Origin: JAVSMW01 sp032027005
GTDB taxonomy: Bacteria > Bacillota > Thermincolia > Thermincolales > UBA2595
NCBI GenBank assembly: GCA_032027005.1
Contig: JAVSMW010000001.1
Location: 62,001-126,000 of the forward strand
Length of the DNA stretch: 64,000 bases
Reading direction: 5' to 3'
Shown here: in pieces, positions 41,889 to 50,206 of the stretch
Layout of the letters: each line of letters starts with the position of its first letter
How positions within the stretch are numbered: the stretch's first letter is position 1
The notes under the pieces: model-generated
The model's input: the letters and a program-made list of their open reading frames with translations, nothing else
What the model was told of the DNA's origin: nothing
Database searches by the model: none
Position numbers and translations under genes: made by a program

Positions 41889-42929
41889 ATGGGTTTGTTG
41901 GAAAAAACAATTGAACGAATTGGTGAATTAGACAAAGAATCCATGGAAAAGACACAGGAAAGGTTAAACTATCTGCTGAAACCGCCCGGCAGTTTGGGAG
42001 TGCTCGAAGACATCGCGTTACAGCTAAGCGGCATTTATCGCGACCCTATGCCAAAAATCGGTCCTAAATCAATAATTGTCATGGGTGGTGACCACGGGGT
42101 TATGGAAGAGGGTTACAGCCCTTTCCCGCCTTCACTGACCGCCATCATGATTCCGCAATACCCGGCAGGCGGTTCAGGGGTGGCAGTACTGGCCCGTCAT
42201 GCAGGTGCCAGCATTACCACGGTGGATATCGGAGTAGCCACACCGGTTGATGACCCTGGTGTGGTCAACAGAAAAGTCAAACCCGGAACTGACAACATGA
42301 CCAAGGGACCTGCCATGTCCAGGGAGGAAGCTGTCAAAGCTTTGGAAGTAGGCATTGAAATAGCCACTGCCGAGTTTTGCAAAGGTGCCAAAGTACTTGG
42401 TACAGGCGAATTGGGTATAGGCAACACCACTCCCAGCAGTGCTCTGTTGGCAGTGTTTGGTGGTTACTCCCCCGATGAAGTAACCGGCCGGGGCACCGGT
42501 CTGGATGACCAGGGCCTTATACTCAAAACAAATGTCATTGCCAAAGCCATTGAAGTAAATAAACCTGACCCCAAGGACCCCATAGATGTGCTGGCCAAAA
42601 TCGGAGGTCTGGAAATTGCCGGTTTGGCCGGGGTAATTCTGGCCGCCGCAGCAAACCGCGTCCCGGTAATCGTAGACGGGTTTATTTCCGGTGCTGCCGC
42701 CCTGGTGGCATCCCGGATAGAGCCAAAATCGGTGCAGTTCATGATTGCCTCCCACTGTTCAGCTGAAAAAGCTGCCAGGGCCATGGTGGAAACCGTCGGT
42801 ATCCGCCCCATGCTTGACATGCAGATGAGGCTGGGTGAAGGCACCGGGTCAGCCCTGGCCATGACTATCGTTGACGCTTCGCTGAAGATTCTCCATGAGA
42901 TGGCTACCTTTGCTGCTATAGGGATGTAG
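41889..42929 (+). CDS. cobT: Nicotinate-nucleotide:dimethylbenzimidazole phosphoribosyltransferase
   Basis: CobT activates the lower-ligand base (DMB or another) to its alpha-ribotide for cobamide assembly. The 346-residue protein has KPPGSLGVLEDIALQLSGI, VMGGDHGVMEEGYSPFP, LGTGELGIGNTTPSSALLA and the catalytic-loop region near EGTGSALAM. The ATG at 41889 has an AAGGAGGAA site; the upstream frame to 41865 has none. It stands alone behind a cobalamin riboswitch, next to the corrinoid methyltransferase cluster that needs cobamides. Confidence 0.96.
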   Translation: MGLLEKTIERIGELDKESMEKTQERLNYLLKPPGSLGVLEDIALQLSGIYRDPMPKIGPKSIIVMGGDHGVMEEGYSPFPPSLTAIMIPQYPAGGSGVAVLARHAGASITTVDIGVATPVDDPGVVNRKVKPGTDNMTKGPAMSREEAVKALEVGIEIATAEFCKGAKVLGTGELGIGNTTPSSALLAVFGGYSPDEVTGRGTGLDDQGLILKTNVIAKAIEVNKPDPKDPIDVLAKIGGLEIAGLAGVILAAAANRVPVIVDGFISGAAALVASRIEPKSVQFMIASHCSAEKAARAMVETVGIRPMLDMQMRLGEGTGSALAMTIVDASLKILHEMATFAAIGM

Positions 42930-42985
42930 TAAGTATAAAGAGTCAAGTTGGATATTATATTTTATTAGGTTAGTGGTTTACCCCC

Positions 42986-43012
42986 AGGGGTGACCCCTAG
43001 CCTTATTATTTT
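42986..43012 (+). terminator. Weak terminator after cobT
   Basis: AGGGG/CCCCT stem with a three-base loop followed by AGCCTTATTATTTTG, 57 bases after the cobT stop. Confidence 0.35.
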
Positions 43013-43102
43013 GTTGGTTATTTTTTGTTTGGATTGGCTGTGGCATAAATTGCTCTGTTTTGGGGAAAATAACAAAAAATTCCTTTAAAGGAGCAACAGC
43101 AA

Positions 43103-43552
43103 ATGTCAAAATTAATTAATGCCATAAAAACTCTTGGTTTGACGGAGTTTTACTTCTCCCTCTCAATTAGAGATAAGGCTGAATTGGCCGAATATTCAAA
43201 GTACCTGATTTTCCCTTCAGATATTGGGCATCACTGTTCGTCAGACTGTGATGAGTGTTTCGTTGTATCGAATCCCGCTCAATTCCTTTGGGCTACAGCC
43301 GCCAATGCCATACCGCACAGAAAACACAGGTTTGCCGAGCACCTGTTAACCCATGCCCTGGAAATTGCAGTAGAAACCGATGATTTGGCATGGATTCACG
43401 CCAACCTGGCCCAAATTTACTATGACCAGCATAAGATTGAACCGGAAGCCTGTTTAAAGGCAATCGACCACTGCCATGAACTGATCAAACTGGGTTTTAT
43501 GAAATCCTGGGCCGAGAACATGATGGAAGAGTTGGTGGTTTCTCAGCTTTAA
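43103..43552 (+). CDS. Hypothetical protein with Cys/His cluster, 149 aa
   Basis: Not recognised. A soluble, mostly helical 149-residue protein. Residues about 42-52 read GHHCSSDCDECF, a CxxxCxxC with two adjacent histidines that could bind a metal. The C-terminal half (HRFAEHLLTHALEIAVETDD, LAWIHANLAQIYYDQHK) looks like TPR-type helix pairs. AAAGGAGC ribosome binding site before the ATG. It lies on the plus strand between cobT and the RelB-like gene. Confidence 0.65.
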   Translation: MSKLINAIKTLGLTEFYFSLSIRDKAELAEYSKYLIFPSDIGHHCSSDCDECFVVSNPAQFLWATAANAIPHRKHRFAEHLLTHALEIAVETDDLAWIHANLAQIYYDQHKIEPEACLKAIDHCHELIKLGFMKSWAENMMEELVVSQL

Positions 43553-43606
43553 TCTCTCACCTATGGAACATACCCATTCTTTCTGTGTGTAAGATTCGTG
43601 TAAGTA

Positions 43607-43636
43607 TTGCTTTTGTACGTACAATAGTTGTATGAT
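43607..43636 (+). promoter_or_regulatory. Promoter with palindromic operator for the RelB-like gene
   Basis: TTGCTT (43607-43612) and TATGAT (43631-43636) are 18 bases apart; the spacer contains the perfect palindrome TTGTACGTACAA (43613-43624). RelB-type antitoxins bind similar TTGTA-type palindromes, so autoregulation is likely. The site also resembles the HutC-type sites at 38410 and 40289. Confidence 0.55.
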
Positions 43637-43662
43637 AGATTCAGGAGAAAGGAAGCGATATC

Positions 43663-43950
43663 ATGGCTAAGTCTTCTAATCTATATGTGCGTGTTGAACC
43701 TGAGTTGAAAGAACAGGCTGAAAAAGTATTTGAGGGATTAGGGATTTCAATGTCAAATGCCGTGGGTTTGTTTTTGAAGCAAGTAGTCATTCATCAGGGA
43801 ATTCCCTTTGAATTAAAACTGAAACCGGCAAAGATTAAATCGGTTGACGCCTTGACAGAAGTAGAGTTTAATGCGGAAATAGACAAAGGATATACAGATT
43901 ACCTAGCTGGTAAAGGCCGTCCTGCAAAAGAAGTATTTTCAGAACTGTAA
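43663..43950 (+). CDS. RelB/DinJ-family antitoxin, apparently without a toxin
   Basis: A 95-residue ribbon-helix-helix antitoxin: LYVRVEPELKEQAEKVFEGL then GISMSNAVGLFLKQVVIHQG (residues 6-45), followed by a toxin-binding tail. These proteins normally neutralise a downstream RelE/YafQ ribonuclease. Here only 130 bases of repeat-like sequence follow before the convergent radical SAM gene, so the toxin is missing or elsewhere. AGGAGAAAGG ribosome binding site. Confidence 0.85.
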   Translation: MAKSSNLYVRVEPELKEQAEKVFEGLGISMSNAVGLFLKQVVIHQGIPFELKLKPAKIKSVDALTEVEFNAEIDKGYTDYLAGKGRPAKEVFSEL

Positions 43951-43961
43951 ACTGGCCGTTC

Positions 43962-44020
43962 TCTGTCTCTCCACGTCGCACCTCCTTCTGCGCCTCAGAG
44001 ATCTCTGCGTTGTCTTTTTA
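43962..44020. repeat. CTCTG/CAGAG-type repeat remnant
   Basis: The sequence carries TCTCTGTCTCTCC and CAGAGATCTCTGCG units like those at 25464-25625. It occupies the place where a toxin gene would be expected after the RelB-like antitoxin. Confidence 0.45.
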
Positions 44021-44040
44021 TACCCTTAAAGCAACACCAC

Positions 44041-44067
44041 AAAAAACACCCTTCACTTATGAAGGGC
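44041..44067 (-). terminator. Terminator of the rnc-radical SAM unit
   Basis: CCCTTCA/TGAAGGG stem with a four-base loop, followed on the minus strand by TGTTTTTTG. It lies between convergent genes. Confidence 0.8.
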
Positions 44068-44080
44068 GGTTACGTCTGTG

Positions 44081-45178
44081 TTATTTAATTACAGTTTCAG
44101 TCGGATTTGGTAGATCCTTTCGTGTTACCACGCTGTTGTGAGATATACCATCAACACTCGATAGCCTCAGTGAGCCTGATTTAAGCCCCGGGTCTAGTGT
44201 TGTAATAAATTCCGCGATACCGTATTTTTCCTTAAAGTGCTTTACATTTGCCCCTTTATGCCCGCGTACTTTAGAGACCTCAGTGGAAGGTACCTCTACT
44301 TCAACTCTGCTGGCCTTCACAATGCTCAGTTGTTGCAGCAGGTATTCCAACTGGTCTCTCGCCACAGCAGCCTCGACCAGCTCACGAAAAGCCGGGTGAT
44401 AAGGCCCGGCAATCACATCTCCGCTTAGGTTGATCTGTTCACTGGGCTGCAGGCCAATTCTGATGACCGGAATTCCGGCTTTTTCAAACATAAGCAGGAG
44501 CTGCTTAGACCGCTCGCCAGCCTCCTCCACTGAGAGAGGCTTATATTCACCCCTCCGATACAATTCAGCTAACGGCGTATCCTTTAAAACCAGGCATGGG
44601 TAGATCCGGACGAAATCAGGCTTTAAGACAATTACCTCAGCAGCTGTATTGATTTCCCGGTCACCGGTACTGCCGGGCAAACCTACCATTAACTGATGTC
44701 CCAGGGCCATGCCCCAATTCTTGACCAGTGCCGATGCCCTTAGCACATCGCGGCTGGTGTGTCCTCTGCCGGCTGACAATAATACCTGATCATCCATGGA
44801 TTGCACACCAAGCTCCACAATATCAACGCCATAAGCCGAAAGCAGGGCCATAATATCCTCTGAAACAGCGTCCGGCCTGGTGGAAATCCGGATCTTATCT
44901 ATCTCTCCCCGGCATTTACTCAAGTAGGCCGGTTTCAGCAGTTGGGCCTGGAGGTCAGATGCAACAGCAGTAAAACTGCCCCCATAAAAAGCAACTTCCC
45001 GGACTAAGCCGGGTTGCTGAGGAATGGTCTCTAAATAATCCGCTATTTTTGTGGCGACTTCCGCATCGGTTGGAACCTTTGCTGACCCGGTGATCCTTTT
45101 CTGATTACAGAAAACACACTGATGCGGACAACCCAGATCAGGGACAAACACTGGGATTATGTAATGAGTCTTACCCAT
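44081..45178 (-). CDS. Radical SAM protein, Elp3-like
   Basis: A 365-residue radical SAM enzyme with the cluster motif CPHQCVFCNQ (residues about 17-26) and an AFYGGSFTA segment after it; IRISTRPDAV and GVQSMDDQVLLSAGRGHT are typical of the Elp3/HemN-like branch. Unlike true Elp3 it lacks a C-terminal acetyltransferase domain. This family commonly follows rnc in Clostridia; its substrate is unknown, probably an RNA. The start overlaps the rnc stop by eight bases. Confidence 0.85.
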   Translation of the reverse strand: MGKTHYIIPVFVPDLGCPHQCVFCNQKRITGSAKVPTDAEVATKIADYLETIPQQPGLVREVAFYGGSFTAVASDLQAQLLKPAYLSKCRGEIDKIRISTRPDAVSEDIMALLSAYGVDIVELGVQSMDDQVLLSAGRGHTSRDVLRASALVKNWGMALGHQLMVGLPGSTGDREINTAAEVIVLKPDFVRIYPCLVLKDTPLAELYRRGEYKPLSVEEAGERSKQLLLMFEKAGIPVIRIGLQPSEQINLSGDVIAGPYHPAFRELVEAAVARDQLEYLLQQLSIVKASRVEVEVPSTEVSKVRGHKGANVKHFKEKYGIAEFITTLDPGLKSGSLRLSSVDGISHNSVVTRKDLPNPTETVIK

Positions 45179-45917
45179 TCATTTCACCATCAAGGTAGTT
45201 TATTTCTCCGCGTAAAATCTTTTCCATGGCATGCCTGGCAGCATCCTGTTCGGCTTCCTTTTTAGTCCGCCCGCTGCCCTGACCCCACTGAGTGCCCCGG
45301 CAGCTTACCCCGGCTATAAAGGTTTTTGAATGGTCCGGTCCGGTTTCTTCAAGAATCCTATATCCCAGAGCATTCTCCGATTTTTTTTGCACCAGTTCCT
45401 GCAGCTGTGTTTTATAGTCGGTTTTTAAACCACCGCTTTCAACAACCTTCTCAATTACATCAGCCAATTTCTCAATAACAAAACCGTATGCCTGTTCTAT
45501 CCCCTGATCAACGTAAACCGCGCCTATCAGAGCTTCCATGGCATCGGCCAGGATTGATGGGCGTCTCCGGCCGCCGCTGCGTTCCTCCCCTTTACCCATA
45601 AGGAGAAATTCACCCAAACTCATATTATTGGCAACACCGGCTAAAGAAGGCTCACAGACAATCCCGGCCCTGATTTTTGTCAGAGTCCCTTCCGGGAAAT
45701 CAGGATATCTCTTATACAAGTAATCACTGACTACAAGTTCTAAGACCGCATCTCCAAGAAATTCAAGACGCTGATTGTGATCAAGAGAAACCTGGTGATT
45801 ACGATTTTCATGAGCAAAGGAGCTGTGTGTCAAAGCCTGCAGGAGATGTTCTTCATTGTTCCATGGAATTCCCAGCTGACTTTTAATTTTTTTTACTGAC
45901 TCTTGGTTAAACGTCAT
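45171..45917 (-). CDS. rnc: Ribonuclease III
   Basis: Double-strand RNA endonuclease for rRNA and mRNA processing. The catalytic helix is NQRLEFLGDAVLELVVSDYL (residues about 40-60), with a second acidic site ILADAMEALIGAVYVDQG; the C-terminal dsRNA-binding domain (about 165-240) contains GRTKKEAEQDAARHAMEKIL. The ATG at 45917 follows an AGGGTGAGG site. It ends the fab operon in the order fabF-rnc. Confidence 0.96.
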   Translation of the reverse strand: MTFNQESVKKIKSQLGIPWNNEEHLLQALTHSSFAHENRNHQVSLDHNQRLEFLGDAVLELVVSDYLYKRYPDFPEGTLTKIRAGIVCEPSLAGVANNMSLGEFLLMGKGEERSGGRRRPSILADAMEALIGAVYVDQGIEQAYGFVIEKLADVIEKVVESGGLKTDYKTQLQELVQKKSENALGYRILEETGPDHSKTFIAGVSCRGTQWGQGSGRTKKEAEQDAARHAMEKILRGEINYLDGEMNG

Positions 45918-45968
45918 TAACCTCACCCTAGACAGGAACATTTTCGTATATTATAAACAACATCTTAT

Positions 45969-47207
45969 TTATTCAAACCTCTTCAAAACAATGGTCGCAT
46001 TGTGACCACCAAATCCGAAGGAGTTGGACATAGCAACATTAACTTCCCTGTTAATCGCTTTATTAGGTACATAGTTTAGGTCACAGTCAGGATCAGGGAA
46101 TTCATAATTTATGGTTGGCGGAATAATCCCATTTTGAATTACCAATGCACACGCCATTGTCTCGATTCCCCCGGCAGCTCCCAGTAAATGCCCGGTCATC
46201 GATTTGGTAGAACTTATAGCCACTTCCCTGGCATGATCCTCAAAAATCTTTTTGATGGCAATGGTTTCACTGATATCGCCAATAGGAGTAGAGGTGCCAT
46301 GGGCATTGATATAATCCACATCCCGGGGGGTTAAACCGGCATCTTTAATAGCCTTTTCCATTGCCCTGGACGGCCCGATTCCTTCAGGGTCAGTAGCAGT
46401 TATATGGTAGGCATCACAGGTGACTCCATATCCGGCCACTTCCGCATAAATTCTGGCTCCCCGGGCCTTGGCGTGCTCCAGAGACTCAAATATCAGTATC
46501 CCTGAACCTTCACCCATGACGAACCCGTCACGTTCTTTATCAAAAGGTCGACTTGCTTTAGTCGGCTCATCATTTCTCGTCGACATTGCTTTCATAGCAC
46601 AAAAACCGGCCATTGCCAAAGGAATAATCGGTGCCTCGGTACCACCAGTCACAATAATATCAGCCTCACCGTTTTGAATCAGCCTAAAAGCTTCCCCGGC
46701 TGAATTAGTACTTGAAGCACAGGCAGTGACTGTGGTCAGGTTTGGTCCCTTAAACCCATAATGAATAGCCACCTGTGCACCGGCCATATTGGCAATCATC
46801 ATTGGCACAAAAAACGGGCTGATCCTGCCTGGCCCTTTCGCAATCAAGACCCTGGCCTGTTCTTCCACAGTTTCAATGCCCCCGACTCCTGAGCCAATAA
46901 TTACGCCAACGCGCTCGCGATTCAATTCTTCAGGTATTAAGCCCGCGTCCTCCAGCGCTAAATGAGTTCCGGCAACCGCATAATGGGTATACCGGTCCAT
47001 TCGCCGGGCTTCTCTCTTATCAAGGTAGTTCAGCGGGTCAAAATCCCTGACCTCACCTGCTATTCGGGTGACCAGTTCGCTGGCATCAAATCTTGTGATC
47101 GGCACAATGCCGCTTTTTCCACTAATAAGGGATTCCCAAAAGGCTGCTTTCCCTATTCCGATGGGTGATACCACACCCATACCGGTAATAACTACTCTGT
47201 TTTTCAA
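45969..47207 (-). CDS. fabF: 3-oxoacyl-ACP synthase II
   Basis: Elongating beta-ketoacyl-ACP synthase. The Cys-His-His triad is visible: TVTACASSTNSAGEA, NAHGTSTPIGD and KSMTGHLLGAAG; the C-terminal SFGFGGHNA motif is intact. 412 residues is typical. TTG start at 47207. It follows the second FabK-like gene by three bases. Confidence 0.97.
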   Translation of the reverse strand: MKNRVVITGMGVVSPIGIGKAAFWESLISGKSGIVPITRFDASELVTRIAGEVRDFDPLNYLDKREARRMDRYTHYAVAGTHLALEDAGLIPEELNRERVGVIIGSGVGGIETVEEQARVLIAKGPGRISPFFVPMMIANMAGAQVAIHYGFKGPNLTTVTACASSTNSAGEAFRLIQNGEADIIVTGGTEAPIIPLAMAGFCAMKAMSTRNDEPTKASRPFDKERDGFVMGEGSGILIFESLEHAKARGARIYAEVAGYGVTCDAYHITATDPEGIGPSRAMEKAIKDAGLTPRDVDYINAHGTSTPIGDISETIAIKKIFEDHAREVAISSTKSMTGHLLGAAGGIETMACALVIQNGIIPPTINYEFPDPDCDLNYVPNKAINREVNVAMSNSFGFGGHNATIVLKRFE

Positions 47208-47210
47208 GAA

Positions 47211-48167
47211 CTACACCCCACTTTCGGCCATATCCCATTCCCGGATCAATTTCTTGAAAATGTCTTTAACCGATAAAATTTCTTTAATTTCTCCAACTCT
47301 TGAACCGGAAAACACAAGGCCGGTTTCAGTGTCGCCCTGCTGTGACCTGATTAGTGCTTTTAAAATACAAAAGCTGCGTGAACATTTCTTCAGGCAATTA
47401 TCACACATATTGGGCTTTAAATTATCACCATTAAAAAGCCTCTTGACAAAAGGATTAACTATACTTTGTCCAGGAAGTCCCACGGGAGACGGTATGAGCA
47501 CAACATCTTCTGCTTTTGCCTCCAGGTACATTTTCTTAAATTCATCTGAAGCATTACTTTCTTTACTTGCCGCAAACCTGGTACCCATCTGCACGCCATC
47601 TGCTCCTAAATCCATAGCTTCCTTGATAGACGCACCGTCAATAATTCCACCTGCAGCTATCACCGGAATCTTTATAGCCTGTTTTACCCGGGGCAGAATA
47701 GCTTTCATAGATTCGCAGGTTCCGAGGTGTCCTCCGGCTTCTTTTCCTTCAACTACAACAGCAGCAGCCCCCAATTTTTCTGACAGTTGGGCAAGTTTTG
47801 GAGAGGAAACAATAGGAACTATTGGCACACCTGCGACTTTCCCCCAGGAAAAAATATCCCTTGAAAAGCCGGCCCCAGAAACAATCAAGTCAATTCCCTC
47901 ATCGATAGCAGTTTTAACCAGGTTGGCAAACTGGGAAGCGGCAAACATTATGTTAATGCCTATAATACCCTTAGTTAAATCCCGGGCTTTGGCAATTTCA
48001 TTTTTTAATTCATCTACAGTCATTCCGGTAGCAGCAATTAAGCCAATGCCCCCTTCTTCGGCGACTGCCGCGGCTAATGGGGCTGTAGAAATCCTTACAG
48101 CCATACCGCCTTGAATTATGGGCAACTTCGGGACCAGATCTCCAATTTTTAATTCTTTTAGTTTCAC
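47211..48167 (-). CDS. NAD(P)H-dependent flavin oxidoreductase (FabK/nitronate monooxygenase family) with Cys cluster
   Basis: A 318-residue FMN-binding TIM barrel: PIIQGGMAVRISTAPLAAAV, VEGKEAGGHLG, PVIAAGGIIDGASI and GADGVQMGTRFAAS. It is a paralogue of the FabK encoded at 50207. It has a distinctive C-terminal CDNCLKKCSRSFC (about residue 265), absent from that FabK, which could hold an Fe-S cluster or zinc. It could be a second enoyl-ACP reductase or a nitronate monooxygenase; position in the fab operon favours a role with acyl-ACP. GTG start with a GGAGGATAG site. Confidence 0.8.
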   Translation of the reverse strand: MKLKELKIGDLVPKLPIIQGGMAVRISTAPLAAAVAEEGGIGLIAATGMTVDELKNEIAKARDLTKGIIGINIMFAASQFANLVKTAIDEGIDLIVSGAGFSRDIFSWGKVAGVPIVPIVSSPKLAQLSEKLGAAAVVVEGKEAGGHLGTCESMKAILPRVKQAIKIPVIAAGGIIDGASIKEAMDLGADGVQMGTRFAASKESNASDEFKKMYLEAKAEDVVLIPSPVGLPGQSIVNPFVKRLFNGDNLKPNMCDNCLKKCSRSFCILKALIRSQQGDTETGLVFSGSRVGEIKEILSVKDIFKKLIREWDMAESGV

Positions 48168-48212
48168 TTGCTATCCTCCAATCTTCCAAACAAGGGGGCA
48201 AAACTCAAAAGA

Positions 48213-48236
48213 AGTCCCGCAGGATCCCACGGGACT
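48213..48236 (-). terminator. Attenuator-like hairpin after acpP
   Basis: AGTCCCG/CGGGACT stem with an inner GGATCC palindrome, followed on the minus strand by TCTTTTGAGTTTTG. It lies between acpP and the FabK-like gene and may raise acpP mRNA relative to downstream genes. Confidence 0.6.
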
Positions 48237-48250
48237 CTTTAATCAATCTT

Positions 48251-48490
48251 CTATTGATTATCTTTGTCCTCGATAAATTTAACAGCATCTCCAACAGTCT
48301 TGATTTTTTCAGCTTCCTCGTCGGGGATTTCCATATCAAACTCTTCTTCAAAGGCCATTACTAACTCAACAATGTCAAGGGAATCGGCCCCTAAATCTTC
48401 AACAAATGTGGAATCCATTGTAATTTCGTCTTCTTCTACGCTTAATTGTTCCACAATAATAGCTTTTACTTTGTCGAATACTGATGACAT
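48251..48490 (-). CDS. acpP: Acyl carrier protein
   Basis: A 79-residue acidic carrier. The phosphopantetheine serine is in DLGADSLDIVELVMAFEEEF. It has the usual four-helix pattern and net negative charge. A very strong GGAAGGAGGTGG ribosome binding site suits its high expression. It sits between fabG and the second FabK-like gene. Confidence 0.97.
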   Translation of the reverse strand: MSSVFDKVKAIIVEQLSVEEDEITMDSTFVEDLGADSLDIVELVMAFEEEFDMEIPDEEAEKIKTVGDAVKFIEDKDNQ

Positions 48491-48533
48491 TTACGCCACC
48501 TCCTTCCGGCAATACTTTCAATTATCTTTTTAA

Positions 48534-49277
48534 TTACTGCATCACCATACCGCCATCAACAGCAATGGTTTGCCCAGTAATGTAACTGGCCGCGTCTGAG
48601 ACTAAAAACAAAGCGGTATTTGCAATGTCCTCGGGACTGCCAAGTCGGCCGAGTGGAATTTGGGTCATCAGGTCTTTTTTCACATTTTCAGATAAAACTT
48701 CGGTCATACTTGTGGTTATAAACCCGGGTGCAATAGCATTAACAGTTATATTACGGGAAGCCAGTTCCCTGGCCACCGATTTAGTTAAACCAAGTAAACC
48801 GGCCTTTGATGCACTGTAGTTAACCTGCCCGGCATTACCCATCAAGCCGACAACTGACGAAATATTGACAATCCGGCCATTTCTCTGCTTAATCATCAGC
48901 TTGGCAACAGCCTTAGTACATAAAAAAGCACCTTTCAGATTTACACTGAGCACCGAATCCCATTCTTCTTCTTTCATCCGCAGTAACAGTGTATCACGGG
49001 TTATACCCGCATTATTCACAAGAATATCTATTCTGCCAAGTTCTGATGAAATTTTTGCGACGAAGGCCTCTACATCTTCAAGCTTATCCACACTGCCGCT
49101 CGCTGCCACAGCACGCCTGCCCATATTTCTGATTTCCGCCGCGACAGCTTCTGCAGCTTCAAGGCTAATATCGACAACAGCCACATCGGCACCGGCACTT
49201 GCGAATTTTAAAGCTATTACCCTGCCAATTCCTCTGGCAGCACCTGTCACAAGTGCAACTTTATCCCTTAGAACCAT
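48534..49277 (-). CDS. fabG: 3-oxoacyl-ACP reductase
   Basis: A 247-residue short-chain dehydrogenase that reduces 3-oxoacyl-ACP with NADPH. The cofactor motif is VTGAARGIGRVIALKFASAG; NNAGITRDTLLLRM and the catalytic NISSVVGLMGNAGQVNYSAS-K follow; PLGRLGSPEDIANTALFL and ITGQTIAVDGGM close it. Start ATG 49277 with an AAAGGAGGTT site, one base after fabD. Confidence 0.97.
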   Translation of the reverse strand: MVLRDKVALVTGAARGIGRVIALKFASAGADVAVVDISLEAAEAVAAEIRNMGRRAVAASGSVDKLEDVEAFVAKISSELGRIDILVNNAGITRDTLLLRMKEEEWDSVLSVNLKGAFLCTKAVAKLMIKQRNGRIVNISSVVGLMGNAGQVNYSASKAGLLGLTKSVARELASRNITVNAIAPGFITTSMTEVLSENVKKDLMTQIPLGRLGSPEDIANTALFLVSDAASYITGQTIAVDGGMVMQ

Positions 49278-49278
49278 T

Positions 49279-50205
49279 CTATATAACCTCCTTTAAATTA
49301 GCAAGGATATTTTCCAAACCGGCTTTATCTTCAATATTCAAATATTTGGCATCCTTGATAATTTTCTTACCCAGTCCGCAAAGGACTTTCCCCGGGCCAA
49401 CCTCAATATAGACAGTAATTCCAAGAGAGGCGAGCCTTTGCACACTTTCTTCCCAACGCACGGAACTACTTATCTGCCTGACCAAGAGCTCTTTTATCTC
49501 CTGGGCTGATCCCGCTGTATCACCTGTCACATTGGCGATAAGCGGGCAGCTAAGTTGACTGAAATTAATATTCCCGAGTTCTGCCGCCAATTTTTCACCG
49601 GCTCCGGCCATCAGGCTGGAATGAAATGGACCGCTTACAGCAAGGGGCAGCGTCCTTTTGGCCCCTAGGCTGCGGCATAATTCCATGGCCTTTTCCAAGG
49701 CACTTGTTTCCCCGGCAATAACAATCTGACCGGGACAATTGTAATTGGCCACCTCTACAGTGCCTGATGCTTCTGCACAAGCCTGGCGGACTAATTCGGG
49801 AGCTAATCCCAGAATAGCAGCCATGCTGCCGGGAGGAGCCGATTCCTGCATTAAAGTTCCCCTCTTGTGGACCAGGCGCAAGGCATCAGCAAAACTAACT
49901 GCCCCTGCAGCTACCAGGGCCGAATACTCACCCAGGCTGTGCCCGGCAACAGCGGCAGGCGCTATCCCCTGCTCCTTAAGTACCATCCAGCAGGCGGTAC
50001 TCACTGTAAGAATAGCCGGCTGGGTATGTGAAGTCAATTTGAGATCTTCTTCAGGTCCTTCAAAACAAAGCTTTTTTAGATCAAAGCCCAGAATATCATT
50101 ACTTTGGTCAAATAGCTCCCTGACATATCCAAAATTCTCGTATAGGTTTTTACCCATACCTACATATTGGGAACCCTGTCCGGGAAATATCATAGCCAAT
50201 TTCAA
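49279..50205 (-). CDS. fabD: Malonyl CoA-acyl carrier protein transacylase
   Basis: Loads malonyl groups onto ACP. The nucleophile motif is VAGHSLGEYSALVAAG (about residue 90), the N-terminal MIFPGQGSQYVGMGKNLY is diagnostic, and the catalytic His is in SGPFHSSLM. 308 residues, full length. TTG start behind a GGGGGTGA site. One base separates it from fabK. Confidence 0.97.
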   Translation of the reverse strand: MKLAMIFPGQGSQYVGMGKNLYENFGYVRELFDQSNDILGFDLKKLCFEGPEEDLKLTSHTQPAILTVSTACWMVLKEQGIAPAAVAGHSLGEYSALVAAGAVSFADALRLVHKRGTLMQESAPPGSMAAILGLAPELVRQACAEASGTVEVANYNCPGQIVIAGETSALEKAMELCRSLGAKRTLPLAVSGPFHSSLMAGAGEKLAAELGNINFSQLSCPLIANVTGDTAGSAQEIKELLVRQISSSVRWEESVQRLASLGITVYIEVGPGKVLCGLGKKIIKDAKYLNIEDKAGLENILANLKEVI

Positions 50206-50206
50206 G

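Noticed and set aside
47068..48114. 348-codon open frame on the plus strand opposite fabF and the FabK-like gene
   Set aside because: It is antisense to two clear genes in a tight operon, has no ribosome binding site and translates to a low-complexity Ser/Pro/Ala-rich protein.
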